Below are positions 18,080 through 26,198 of a stretch of 64,000 nt of DNA, one piece after another. The DNA comes from Bacillota bacterium (GTDB lineage: Bacteria > Bacillota > Clostridia > Christensenellales > SZUA-584), in the NCBI GenBank assembly GCA_023460085.1, contig JAEWRI010000032.1, positions 23,489 through 87,488 of the forward strand. The letters run 5' to 3'. Under the pieces are notes generated by a model. That model worked only from the letters and a program-made list of their open reading frames with translations, made no database searches and was not told where the DNA came from. Both the position numbers and the translations under genes were made by a program. Numbering within the stretch: the first letter of the stretch is position 1; the number at the start of each line of letters is the position of its first letter.

Positions 18080-18970
18080 CTAAAACTGCATGCCGCGCCG
18101 GTTGAGCGCCTGCAAGATGTCCTCTTTCATGTCCAGCGACGCCTGCCGCGCCGCCTGCGGCGCGTTCATCCCGGCATACGCTTCCTTCTTCCACGCGAGC
18201 AGTATGCCGCGCGAGGAGTTGACCACCGCGCCCAGGCCGTTTGCGCCGAAGTTCACCGCGATGTCGTCCGCGCCCGCGCCCTGCGCGCCGTAGCCCGGCA
18301 CCAGAAAGAAGGTGTGCGGACACCGCTTGCGCAGCGCCTCTGCCTCGGCGGGGTATGTCGCGCCCACCACCGCGCCTACGCTGCTGTAACCATACCGGCC
18401 TTTAACCGTCTCGCCCCACGCTGCCACCTTGTCCGCCATGACTTCGTAGAGCTTTTTGCCGCCCACGTCCAGATCCTGAAACTCGCCGCCTGTCGGGTTG
18501 GAGGTCTTGACGAGTGCGAATATGCCTTTGCCGGTTTCGGCGCACGCCTCCACGAACGGCTGAATGCCGTCGAATCCGAGATACGCATTGACGGTGATGA
18601 AGTCCGCCGCGCTGTTTTTCAGGTAGGCGTTCGCGTACGCCTGCGCCGTTGAGCCGATGTCATTGCGCTTCACGTCCGCGATGACCACAAACCCCTTGTC
18701 CTTTGCAGAACTCATGGTTTCGAGAAAGCAGCCCATGCCCGCCGCGCCGTACTGCTCGTAGTACGCGGCCTGTACCTTAACGGAAGGAACCACGCCCGCA
18801 ATGGCGTCCATGAGGTCGCAATTGTACCGCAGCACGCTCTCCGTGATCGCCGTCATGCTCTTCTGCTTCGGAGAATACGCCTCCGGCAGGTGCGACAGCT
18901 CGGTGTCCAGCCCGACACATACCGGGCACTGTGTTTTTTGTATGGCCTCGCAAAGGGCGTCTATCTGCAT
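18080..18970 (-). CDS. pyrF: Orotidine 5'-phosphate decarboxylase
   Basis: A 296-residue OMP decarboxylase of the longer PyrF subfamily 2. The catalytic Asp-Lys-x2-Asp motif is visible in VIADVKRNDIGSTAQAY. It carries out the last step to UMP. ATG 18970 overlaps the end of pyrC by 10 nt, with GGAGG upstream. The position between pyrC and carA differs from B. subtilis, where pyrF lies after pyrD. Confidence 0.95.
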   Translation of the reverse strand: MQIDALCEAIQKTQCPVCVGLDTELSHLPEAYSPKQKSMTAITESVLRYNCDLMDAIAGVVPSVKVQAAYYEQYGAAGMGCFLETMSSAKDKGFVVIADVKRNDIGSTAQAYANAYLKNSAADFITVNAYLGFDGIQPFVEACAETGKGIFALVKTSNPTGGEFQDLDVGGKKLYEVMADKVAAWGETVKGRYGYSSVGAVVGATYPAEAEALRKRCPHTFFLVPGYGAQGAGADDIAVNFGANGLGAVVNSSRGILLAWKKEAYAGMNAPQAARQASLDMKEDILQALNRRGMQF

Positions 18971-20229
18971 GTCTTGCCTCCGTCGTATACCAGCTTGCCT
19001 TCCACAAGGGTGTGTGTCACCATGCCGCGCAGTTTCTGTCCGATAAACGGCGTGTTCTTTCCGCGCGATACGATGCTTTCCTCGGTCAGCACCGTTTCCG
19101 CTTCCATATCCGCAATCGTAATGTCTGCGGGAACGCCTTCTTTAATCACACCGCCCGGCTTGCCAATAATCGCCGCCGGATTTACGGAGAGCAGCTTCGC
19201 AATCTGCGCCGTATCTTTCGTGAGATTTGTCACTGTCAGCGAAAACGCCGTCTCGAAGCCGATGATACCCGACGCCGCGAGAGGGAACTCGATGTATTTC
19301 TCGTCCTTATGATGCGGCGCATGGTCGGTCGCGATGACGTCCAGCGTGCCGTCCAGCAGCCCCTCCTTCACCGCTTCCACATCATCCGGCGTACGCAGCG
19401 GCGGGTTGACGCGCGCGCGCCCGTCATATGCGAGGCAATAGCTGTCATCCGCGGAGAAGTAATGCGGTGCGCTCTCCGCCGTCACCTTCACGCCGCGGCC
19501 TTTGGCTTCGCGTATCATGCGCACCCCGGCGCGCGTGGATACATGCTGAATGTGCACATGCAGCCCGTAGGTTTCAGCCAGCAGCAAGTCGCGTGATATC
19601 ATGGTTTCCTCTGCCGCACGGGAGATCCCCGCAAGCCCGAGTATGGTGGCGTTGTAGCCTTCGTTCATCACGCCGGTACCCTTAATCCCCAGGTCCTCCT
19701 CGTGCGCCATGATGAAGCGCCCATAGGTGGCGGCGTACTGCATCGCGGCGCGCATCATGCCGCCGTCCGATATGGGTTTGCCGTCGTCGGAGAACGCCAC
19801 GCAGCCCATCTCCGCAAGCTCGCCCATCTCGGTGAGTTCCTTGCCGGCGAGGCCTTTCGTTGCCGCGCCCACCGGGTAGACCTTCACGGCGGCGCGGCGC
19901 GCCTTCTCCAGCACCAGCGCGCATACCGAAGCGCTGTCGATGGCCGGAACGGTGTTGGGCATGCAACATACCGCGGTATAGCCGCCCTTGGCCGCTGCCT
20001 TTGCGCCTGACACAATGTCTTCCTTGTACTCCTGCCCCGGCTCACGCAGGTGGCAGTGCAAATCGATGAAGCCCGGAAACACCGTTTTTCCCGTTGCGTC
20101 AAGTACGCTGTCCGCTTCGCCGACGCTTGTCCCAACCGCTTTGACGACACCGTCCTCAATCAATATGTCCAGCCTGCCCGAGGCGCCCGCCGGGTTGGCA
20201 AGGGTGCCGTTCGTGATCTTAAGCCTCAT
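18961..20229 (-). CDS. pyrC: Dihydroorotase
   Basis: A 422-residue class I dihydroorotase that cyclises N-carbamoylaspartate. Metal-binding motifs are visible: FPGFIDLHCHLREPG with the HxH pair and conserved Arg, IQHVST, and the late DVIATDHAPHHKDEK. ATG 20229 overlaps the 3' end of pyrB by 11 nt, so translation is coupled. It belongs to the zinc-dependent amidohydrolase superfamily. Confidence 0.95.
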   Translation of the reverse strand: MRLKITNGTLANPAGASGRLDILIEDGVVKAVGTSVGEADSVLDATGKTVFPGFIDLHCHLREPGQEYKEDIVSGAKAAAKGGYTAVCCMPNTVPAIDSASVCALVLEKARRAAVKVYPVGAATKGLAGKELTEMGELAEMGCVAFSDDGKPISDGGMMRAAMQYAATYGRFIMAHEEDLGIKGTGVMNEGYNATILGLAGISRAAEETMISRDLLLAETYGLHVHIQHVSTRAGVRMIREAKGRGVKVTAESAPHYFSADDSYCLAYDGRARVNPPLRTPDDVEAVKEGLLDGTLDVIATDHAPHHKDEKYIEFPLAASGIIGFETAFSLTVTNLTKDTAQIAKLLSVNPAAIIGKPGGVIKEGVPADITIADMEAETVLTEESIVSRGKNTPFIGQKLRGMVTHTLVEGKLVYDGGKTCR

Positions 20230-21151
20230 CCTTTTTCCCCCTCGTCAGAAGGTACAGCAGCGCCATGCGCACTGCCACACCGTTCGTTACCTGTTCGTTG
20301 ATGACTGATTTCTCCCCGTCCATGACCTCGCTCGACAGCTCCACGCCGCGGTTGACCGGGCCGGGGTGCATGATGAGCACGTCCTTTTCACAGTATTGCA
20401 GCGTTTCCTCGTTGACACCGAAGTACCGATGGTACTCGCGCAGCGTGGAGAGGAACGCGCCCTCCAGCCGTTCCTTCTGTATGCGCAGCCCCATCACCAC
20501 GTCGGCATCCCGCAGCGCAGTCTTGAGGTCGCTCGTGATGACCGCGTCGGTTCTGTGCAGCTCTTCGGGAATCAGCGTTGCGGGCGCGCACAGCGTCACC
20601 TTCGCGCCCAGCTTCGTCAGCCCCCAGAGGTTGCTGCGCGCCACGCGGCTGTGATAGATGTCGCCCACGATGGTCACTTTGAGGCCTTCGATTTTGCCAA
20701 AGCGTTCCTTCATGGTGAACATGTCGAGCAGCGCCTGCGTCGGGTGCTCGTGCATACCGTCGCCCGCGTTGATGACGCTGCCCGAGAAGTTGTCCGCGAG
20801 GAACTTGGGCGCGCCTGAGAGCGGGTGCCGGATGATGATCACGTCGGTGCTCATGGCCTCGATGGTCTTGCCGGTGTCAAACAGCGTCTCCCCTTTATTG
20901 ACGCTGCTGGTGGACACGCCCAAGTTGCTGAACGACGCACCGAGGAACTTGGCCGCGAGCTCGAAGCTGAGGCGCGTGCGCGTGCTGTTCTCGTAGAACA
21001 GCGCCACCACCGACTTGCCCTGCAGATGCGGCATCTTCTTGGCGTTCTGCATCAGCAGCTGCTTCATCGTGCCGGTGGTATCGAGTATGTAGCGGATTTC
21101 TTCCGCGGGCATGTCGTGCAGGCCCAATACGTCCTTTGATGAAAGTACCAT
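20219..21151 (-). CDS. pyrB: Aspartate carbamoyltransferase catalytic subunit
   Basis: A 310-residue PyrB that joins carbamoyl phosphate and aspartate. It has the carbamoyl-phosphate site FYENSTRTRLSFE and the HPLSGAPKF and EHPTQALLDMF segments typical of ATCase. No pyrI regulatory subunit is present nearby, as usual for the B. subtilis-type unregulated trimer. AAGGA lies 7 nt before ATG 21151. A terminator hairpin separates it from pyrR, so expression needs readthrough. Confidence 0.96.
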   Translation of the reverse strand: MVLSSKDVLGLHDMPAEEIRYILDTTGTMKQLLMQNAKKMPHLQGKSVVALFYENSTRTRLSFELAAKFLGASFSNLGVSTSSVNKGETLFDTGKTIEAMSTDVIIIRHPLSGAPKFLADNFSGSVINAGDGMHEHPTQALLDMFTMKERFGKIEGLKVTIVGDIYHSRVARSNLWGLTKLGAKVTLCAPATLIPEELHRTDAVITSDLKTALRDADVVMGLRIQKERLEGAFLSTLREYHRYFGVNEETLQYCEKDVLIMHPGPVNRGVELSSEVMDGEKSVINEQVTNGVAVRMALLYLLTRGKKDEA

Positions 21152-21185
21152 GTTTATTCCTTACCCCTTATTATCTCCCGGTATG

Positions 21186-21209
21186 AAAAAACCCCGGTTA
21201 AGGGTTTTT
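21186..21209 (-). terminator. Intercistronic terminator between pyrR and pyrB
   Basis: AAAAACCC, a 6-nt loop and GGGGTTTTTT. The 5' arm overlaps the pyrR stop codon. No PyrR-binding loop is visible upstream of it, so it would act as a constitutive partial terminator that lowers pyrB-pyrE relative to pyrR. Confidence 0.65.
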
Positions 21210-21749
21210 CGGCTCGGGCAGATCAGCGATGACGACGGTGTCTTCTCCGTCTATTTCCGTGACACGCACATGAACGACCTCCGTTTTGGATGTCGGCAGG
21301 TTCTTCCCCACATAATCCGCACGGATGGGCAGCTCCCGGTGTCCCCTGTCCACGATGACGGCAAGCTGTATGAAATTAGGCCTGCCGATGTCCATCAGCG
21401 CATCCAGCGCGGCCCGCGCGGTACGTCCGGTGTAAAGCACGTCGTCCACCAGCACCACGGTCTTTTTGTTGATGTCAAACGCGATATCGGTACCCTTGAA
21501 CACCGGATGGTCGGACAGCAGCGAAAGGTCGTCGCGATAAAACGTGATGTCCAGCGTCCCTATCTCAGGCCTCGCGCCTTCGAACAGCTCGATATAGCCC
21601 GCGATGCGCTTAGCGATGGGTACGCCGCGCCGCCGGATGCCAATCAGTGCGAGGTTCGCAACGCCCTTGTTCTTCTCGACAATCTCGTGCGCAATGCGCT
21701 TTAAAGCCCTGTCGAGCGCCACGCTGTCCATGATCAACGCTTTGTCCAT
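21198..21749 (-). CDS. pyrR: Bifunctional pyr operon attenuation protein / uracil phosphoribosyltransferase
   Basis: A 183-residue PyrR. The phosphoribosyltransferase signature VVLVDDVLYTGRTARAA is present, as are the RNA-binding basic segments GIRRRGVPIAKR and RGHRELPIRADYVGK. With UMP bound it attaches to a leader RNA hairpin and favours termination. ATG 21749 is chosen because GGAGG lies 9 nt upstream; the longer frame would start inside that SD. It is the first gene of the pyr operon and lies just below its own target RNA at 21806-21890. Confidence 0.96.
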   Translation of the reverse strand: MDKALIMDSVALDRALKRIAHEIVEKNKGVANLALIGIRRRGVPIAKRIAGYIELFEGARPEIGTLDITFYRDDLSLLSDHPVFKGTDIAFDINKKTVVLVDDVLYTGRTARAALDALMDIGRPNFIQLAVIVDRGHRELPIRADYVGKNLPTSKTEVVHVRVTEIDGEDTVVIADLPEPKNP

Positions 21750-21805
21750 ACTTTTGCACCTCCTCATCCAATTCTGTACGTTTCCCTTATTCAGCCCTTC
21801 GTATC

Positions 21806-21890
21806 AAAAAAGCCTTGCCGCAAGGCAAGGCTGTGGTTACAGACCATGTTCATATGCCTTGCCGGACTCACTGGACCGTTTAAAGGACTT
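21806..21890 (-). promoter_or_regulatory. PyrR-controlled attenuator in the pyr leader
   Basis: On the minus strand the leader holds a hairpin (about 21886-21857) whose loop TCCAGTGAGT contains the TCCNGNGAG core of PyrR-binding RNA. Its 3' part GGCAAGGC (21863-21856) is the exact complement of GCCTTGCC (21831-21824), the 5' arm of a terminator with a 9-bp stem (21832-21811) and a T6 run. The three mutually exclusive structures expected are thus all present: PyrR-stabilised anti-antiterminator, antiterminator and terminator. Confidence 0.9.
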
Positions 21891-21901
21891 TTATTGTGCA
21901 T

Positions 21902-21930
21902 ACGATATCACACGAGCTCAGGTTTGTCCA
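21902..21930 (-). promoter_or_regulatory. Promoter of the pyr operon
   Basis: TGGACA (21930-21925), a 17-bp spacer and TATCGT (21907-21902) with an extended -10 TGA. Transcription would start about 10 nt before the PyrR-binding hairpin. Confidence 0.65.
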
Positions 21931-21968
21931 GCGCGATTTTACATGCGCCCGGAAAGTTTACAAACGCT

Positions 21969-22430
21969 TCACGTGTTGATCGTCAGCAGTATGGAGTCAT
22001 CCTCCAGCACTTCTTCGGACGCAACAGCCATGCCGTGCTCTGAAAGGCTCTCCATCACTTTTGCATACGTGAAGGCCTGCACGTTGCGGCCATACTCGTT
22101 TTCCAGCGACTGCAGCGACCCGAGAAGTTCGTCCATATCGCCCACGTTTCGCACCTCCAGAGAGAACGGCGCTTCCTGAGAAGCGCGGAAATAGTGCAGC
22201 ACCCCCATTTGTGTCTCTATGCGGAATTCGTTCTCACCGTCCTCTTTTACAGCAAGACCATGCTCCGAAAGCGTCTTTACAAGCAGCGAAGCGTCGTTGA
22301 AAATGGTTTCAACGGGATCCAGATTCTTTTGATTCTTCGGCTTCAGCCCCAGCAGCGCCGCGATGCCCGACGAACCCAGCGACATCCCAATGGCCACGGC
22401 CATCGGTATTAATACCAGTGTTACAGACAT
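21969..22430 (-). CDS. DUF1257/Ycf35-like small protein
   Basis: A 153-residue protein, last gene of the AAA/radical SAM operon. It begins with a hydrophobic segment (about residues 3-28). Two similar motifs follow: LLVKTLSEHGLAV near residue 50 and KVMESLSEHGMAV near 123. The closing part, a tyrosine-containing helix, a helix-G-x-V turn, then EEVLEDDSILLTI, resembles the C-terminal half of DUF1257 (Ycf35). That match is by pattern, not alignment, and is modest. AGGAGGGG precedes ATG 22430. It follows the Ycf46-like ATPase by 9 nt, and DUF1257 proteins elsewhere also keep company with Ycf46-type ATPases and DUF2997. Function unknown. Confidence 0.6.
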   Translation of the reverse strand: MSVTLVLIPMAVAIGMSLGSSGIAALLGLKPKNQKNLDPVETIFNDASLLVKTLSEHGLAVKEDGENEFRIETQMGVLHYFRASQEAPFSLEVRNVGDMDELLGSLQSLENEYGRNVQAFTYAKVMESLSEHGMAVASEEVLEDDSILLTINT

Positions 22431-22439
22431 TGTCCCCTC

Positions 22440-24056
22440 CTACAGCTCAAAATCCACAATGCGGCCGCCCTGCTTTTTTACGAGTTCGCCGCTGTCCTTG
22501 CCGTCGTCATGCGCCTCCCGGTCCTCCTTCGCGGTGGCCAGTACCGCACGCTCCGCAGCCCAGGTGCGCAGCGCCCGTATCTGCTCGCTCTGCGTAACGG
22601 ACAACGCTACGCTCTCCTGTATGGTTTTGACGAGATCGTCCCTGCGCAGACCGCGCTCCCCGTAAAACGCCTCGTACAGCGCCGCGATGACGATCTGTTC
22701 TATCTCCGCACCCACATACCCCGCCGTCAGTGATGCCAGCTGCGCGCACAGCTCCGGCGTGCAAGTCACCTCATGCGAGACATGCGCACTCGCGAGCCGC
22801 TTTTTCAGATGAACCTCAAAAATCTTCTCGCGTTCGCGCTTGCTGGGCAAATCAACGAAAAAGATTTCATCGAAACGTCCCTTGCGCAGCAGCTCCGGCG
22901 GAAGCACGCTGATGTCGTTCGCAGTGGCGATTACGAATACCGGCGCGGTTTTCTCCTGCATCCACGTGAGAAATGTGCCAAACACACGGGACGACGTACC
23001 CGCGTCGCTGTCGGAGCGTGTGCCGGAAAAGCCTTTTTCGATTTCGTCCACCCACAGTATGGAGGGCGATATGGCTTCGGCGGTGGCGATGGCCTTGCGC
23101 ATGTTCTCCTCGGAGCTGCCCACGAGACTCCCGAAGATTTTGCCCACATCCAGCTTCAGCAGCGGCAGACCCCAGATGGCGCTCATCGCCTTGGCGGTGA
23201 GGCTCTTGCCGCAGCCCGGCACGCCGGTAATCAGTACGCCCTTGGGCGCGGGGATATTATAGCTCTTGGCTTTCTCATTCCAGGTATGGTTACGGCGCAG
23301 CAGCCATTTCTTCAGGTTCTCCAGGCCGCCGATATCATCGATGCTGAGGTCGGATTTGACAAACTCCAGCACGCCCGTTTTGCGCACCACCTGGTTTTTC
23401 TCCTCGTGGATGATGCTGAGCGCCGAAGCGCTGATGCCCTTGTCATGCACGATGGCGCGGCAGAACGCATTCTCCGCCTCCTGCAGCGTGAGCCCCAGCG
23501 CGGAGCGTACCAGCTGCTGCTTCTCTTCCGCGCTCAGGCGGATGCTCTCCGGGCTGAGCCCCGCGAGCAGGCTATCCAGCACCGTTTCAATCTCCTCCGG
23601 AGAGGGGAGCGCAAATTCCAGTACCGATATTTCCTTCTCCATATCGCATGGAATGATAAGATGCGGTGAAATAAAGATGACGCACTTGCGGCTGCTTTTC
23701 AGCACCGGAAGGATATCGCGCAGCCTGCGTATGAGCGCGTACTCGGGGCGCGCGTTTCTGTCGCCGCCGAAGTAAACGTGAAAATCCTTGAGTATAAAGA
23801 GCGCGTTCTCCTCGTTATGCGCAATAAAATCGATAGCCGCCATGGGCTGCATGGTTTCCTTAAGACGCGCGCCGCCGCATACGAAGCCGTTGGTCTGAGT
23901 CCACACGTAAATCTTCCGCTTCGCTTTTATCAGCTCAGGATTCTCGTTGACGCGTCCAATCGTCTCGACGATTCGCTCCTCTTCGTAGGTGGGGATATAA
24001 ACGTATGGAAACCCCGCGTTAATCAGATTTGCAAAATCCTGTTCAAATGCTGTCAC
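22440..24056 (-). CDS. Ycf46-like AAA ATPase
   Basis: A 538-residue AAA ATPase. Residues 1-230 form a degenerate AAA-like N-terminal region without a P-loop. The catalytic AAA domain follows, with IDDIGGLENLKKWL, Walker A GVPGCGKS (278-285), Walker B SILWVDEIEK (about 333-341), sensor-1 IATAND and the arginine-finger region LLRKGRFDEIF. This layout is that of Ycf46 of cyanobacteria and plastids. The best start is GTG 24056, with AAAGGGG 5 nt upstream; it overlaps the radical SAM gene by 14 nt. Such ATPases remodel protein complexes, and the target here is unknown. Confidence 0.85.
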   Translation of the reverse strand: MTAFEQDFANLINAGFPYVYIPTYEEERIVETIGRVNENPELIKAKRKIYVWTQTNGFVCGGARLKETMQPMAAIDFIAHNEENALFILKDFHVYFGGDRNARPEYALIRRLRDILPVLKSSRKCVIFISPHLIIPCDMEKEISVLEFALPSPEEIETVLDSLLAGLSPESIRLSAEEKQQLVRSALGLTLQEAENAFCRAIVHDKGISASALSIIHEEKNQVVRKTGVLEFVKSDLSIDDIGGLENLKKWLLRRNHTWNEKAKSYNIPAPKGVLITGVPGCGKSLTAKAMSAIWGLPLLKLDVGKIFGSLVGSSEENMRKAIATAEAISPSILWVDEIEKGFSGTRSDSDAGTSSRVFGTFLTWMQEKTAPVFVIATANDISVLPPELLRKGRFDEIFFVDLPSKREREKIFEVHLKKRLASAHVSHEVTCTPELCAQLASLTAGYVGAEIEQIVIAALYEAFYGERGLRRDDLVKTIQESVALSVTQSEQIRALRTWAAERAVLATAKEDREAHDDGKDSGELVKKQGGRIVDFEL

Positions 24057-24657
24057 GATGACCCCTTTCCCCCGCCGCCAAGCCGGAGCACAGTATTTTT
24101 TGCAGCTTGTCCAGCTCGCCCATGCCATTCAGCAAGAGCGCGCCGTCCCTGCCCACCCTCAGTTCCATCCGGTTGCCGCACGCCAATATCGACTCATCAT
24201 AACGATCCGTCAAAAAGACGAACCGTTGATTGGAGGATCCGACCCATGGCCTTGAAAAACTGCGCAGGGCCTCGATATACGGCCCGTCTGCCAGCAGATC
24301 GCATGCCGCCAGCAGCCGCGCCGCATCTGCCCGCTGCCGCAGCTGCTCATGCGTATACCCGGTAAACGCCATCACGGAAAGTCCCATGCGCCGTGCGGCC
24401 TCCGCCACTTCCGCCATCTCTGCCGCCTGATCAAAGGGCTCTCCGCCCAGCAGCGTAATGCCCTCGATATGCGCCGCCTCCTGCCGTATTGCCGCGATGA
24501 CTTCGTCGGCATTCCAAGCCTCTCCGTCCTGCGGATCCCACGTATCCCGCGCAAAACACCCGGGACATTGATGGGCGCATCCCTGCGTCCAGATGCAAAA
24601 GCGTACGCCCGGCCCTTCCGCGCAGGTGCGCCGGACGACGCGGTGAATTCGTATCAT
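24043..24657 (-). CDS. Radical SAM activase-like protein (NrdG/PflA type)
   Basis: A 204-residue minimal radical SAM protein. The cluster motif is C-x3-C-x2-C at residues 27, 31 and 34 (GCAHQCPGC), preceded by EGPGVRFCIW as in activases, with GGEPF at 71-75. Its length and layout match the 4Fe-4S single-cluster proteins related to NrdG and pyruvate formate-lyase activase, which abstract hydrogen from a partner to leave a glycyl radical. No glycyl radical enzyme is encoded nearby, and the RNR here is class II. ATG 24657 shares ATGA with the stop of the preceding membrane protein gene. Confidence 0.88.
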   Translation of the reverse strand: MIRIHRVVRRTCAEGPGVRFCIWTQGCAHQCPGCFARDTWDPQDGEAWNADEVIAAIRQEAAHIEGITLLGGEPFDQAAEMAEVAEAARRMGLSVMAFTGYTHEQLRQRADAARLLAACDLLADGPYIEALRSFSRPWVGSSNQRFVFLTDRYDESILACGNRMELRVGRDGALLLNGMGELDKLQKILCSGLAAGERGHRDSI

Positions 24658-26198
24658 ATATCCAGCGTGCGGCGCGGACGAACTTCCTGTTCGGCTTTGC
24701 GTTTTTTGGGAAGCGCCGTCGCCATTTTGAACAGCTGCACGGCAAAGTGCGGCTTGATGCCCAGCTCGGAAATGAATGCGTCTATGGAGGCAAAGCCGCC
24801 GTGCAGATCCCGAAGGCTCAGCGCGCGCTTGGCATCCGCAAGGGAAACACCGGGCAGCGACAGCAGATCCTGCTCGGACGCCGCGTTGATATCGAGCAGC
24901 TCCGCCGCTCTGCTTACGGTATCCTTCACTTTGCCGGCGGTTTCTTTCACCGCCGCAGCACCCGCTTTAGGCCGGGCGGACGCCGGTTTAGCAGCGGGGG
25001 ACGGTTGCGGAATCACCGGCTGCATCTGCGCTTGCGTCGGCTCCGCTTCGTTCACGGACTGCGTCACCGCTACGCGCTGTGCACCGATAGTCTGTCGGAA
25101 CCGTTCCTGATCGCTGGACACATTAAGATCGGCGAGGATTGCCGCGTCCGCATCGCCCCTATACGTCGCCGCGACGGTTTCAAGGTAGCGTGGGCGGATA
25201 ATGGTGCAGCCGATGAACGCACCGATATAGAGCATCGTGACGATTACGTAATAATACCCGCGTATATCCAAATCATCAGACAAAGAAGATCGATATTGCA
25301 ACATCGTTTCCGACAGAAAACCCATCGTGATATCCGCCGCCAGAATGAGCAACCCTATCACTGTCCAACGGCCTCTACGCGCACGGATTCCGGCCTGCAG
25401 GAAGCTCGCACCGCCGCAGAACGGCAGCAGCGACCAGAACATCCAGAGCGAATTGCGGAAACGCCAACCCTTGTCGTTGAGGCAGGGAAGCATCCTATGA
25501 GCCTCCTCCCAGCCAGGTGCGATAGCTTCCAGGTAAGGCTGGCGCAGCGTCAGGCTGTGCACCAGCATAGCGACGTATAACAATGCCGAGCAAAACAATC
25601 CAAGCACTATAGAAATCATTCCGTAATCGAGATAATTAGTGCCGATATGGGCAGCACCTTGGGTAACAATCATCAACAAGCAGACTGAACCCGCAGCGAT
25701 ATACAACATGCCCCCGCGTTTCCAGCGTTCAACATTAGCACGGATTCCGATGTGCAGCAGGCTGAAACCGCCGAGAAAAGGAATATACGCCCAAAGAAGC
25801 CAACGCGAGTTTTGCCTGCGCCAGTTCCCATCCGCACACAGCCGGTGCGGCCGCAGCTCACGTTGCTGCAACACCGCAAGGCGCGTCAAATACGCGGTAC
25901 GAACAATGAACGCGCTGATCAGGCAGACGATATACGATATCGGCAGCACCAGATACAGCAGCACGCCCAAGCCGCTCAAATTATAGGGCAGGGGATCGTC
26001 TATGGAGTTGTATACCATCCAGAACAGGACTAGTACCGTCAGTGCCGCGTACAGCACACCCAGCCTCGTCCAGCGTTTGTATTGCGCCTTGTACCCGATA
26101 TAAAAGAAAGCAATATTGTTCACGAGCGGTATCGCCGCCCATATCAGCCACAGAGAGTTTTTACGACGCCATGCGCCGTCCTGTTGCAGCGCTTCCAT
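24654..26198 (-). CDS. Membrane protein with three tandem repeats and a C-terminal helix-hairpin-helix domain
   Basis: A 514-residue protein with an unusual plan. Three units of about 100 residues (about 9-110, 125-227 and 244-344) each begin W-R-x2-N-S-x-W-x2-W, continue with two to three hydrophobic helices including an IGxRA-like turn, and end R-x2-YL (RTAYL, RQPYL, RPRYL). A low-complexity Ala/Pro/Gln linker (about 380-430) follows. Residues 434-494 (LLDINAASEQDLLSLPGVSL and onward) form a ComEA-like helix-hairpin-helix domain. ATG 26198 overlaps the DUF2997 stop as TGATG. I know no named family with this combination. The HhH domain could bind DNA or, as in some membrane proteins, only other proteins. 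Confidence 0.85.
   Translation of the reverse strand: MEALQQDGAWRRKNSLWLIWAAIPLVNNIAFFYIGYKAQYKRWTRLGVLYAALTVLVLFWMVYNSIDDPLPYNLSGLGVLLYLVLPISYIVCLISAFIVRTAYLTRLAVLQQRELRPHRLCADGNWRRQNSRWLLWAYIPFLGGFSLLHIGIRANVERWKRGGMLYIAAGSVCLLMIVTQGAAHIGTNYLDYGMISIVLGLFCSALLYVAMLVHSLTLRQPYLEAIAPGWEEAHRMLPCLNDKGWRFRNSLWMFWSLLPFCGGASFLQAGIRARRGRWTVIGLLILAADITMGFLSETMLQYRSSLSDDLDIRGYYYVIVTMLYIGAFIGCTIIRPRYLETVAATYRGDADAAILADLNVSSDQERFRQTIGAQRVAVTQSVNEAEPTQAQMQPVIPQPSPAAKPASARPKAGAAAVKETAGKVKDTVSRAAELLDINAASEQDLLSLPGVSLADAKRALSLRDLHGGFASIDAFISELGIKPHFAVQLFKMATALPKKRKAEQEVRPRRTLDI

Noticed and set aside
17090..18652. 520-residue plus-strand frame
   Set aside because: Antisense of carA and pyrF; Arg/His-rich, with no recognisable domain or SD.
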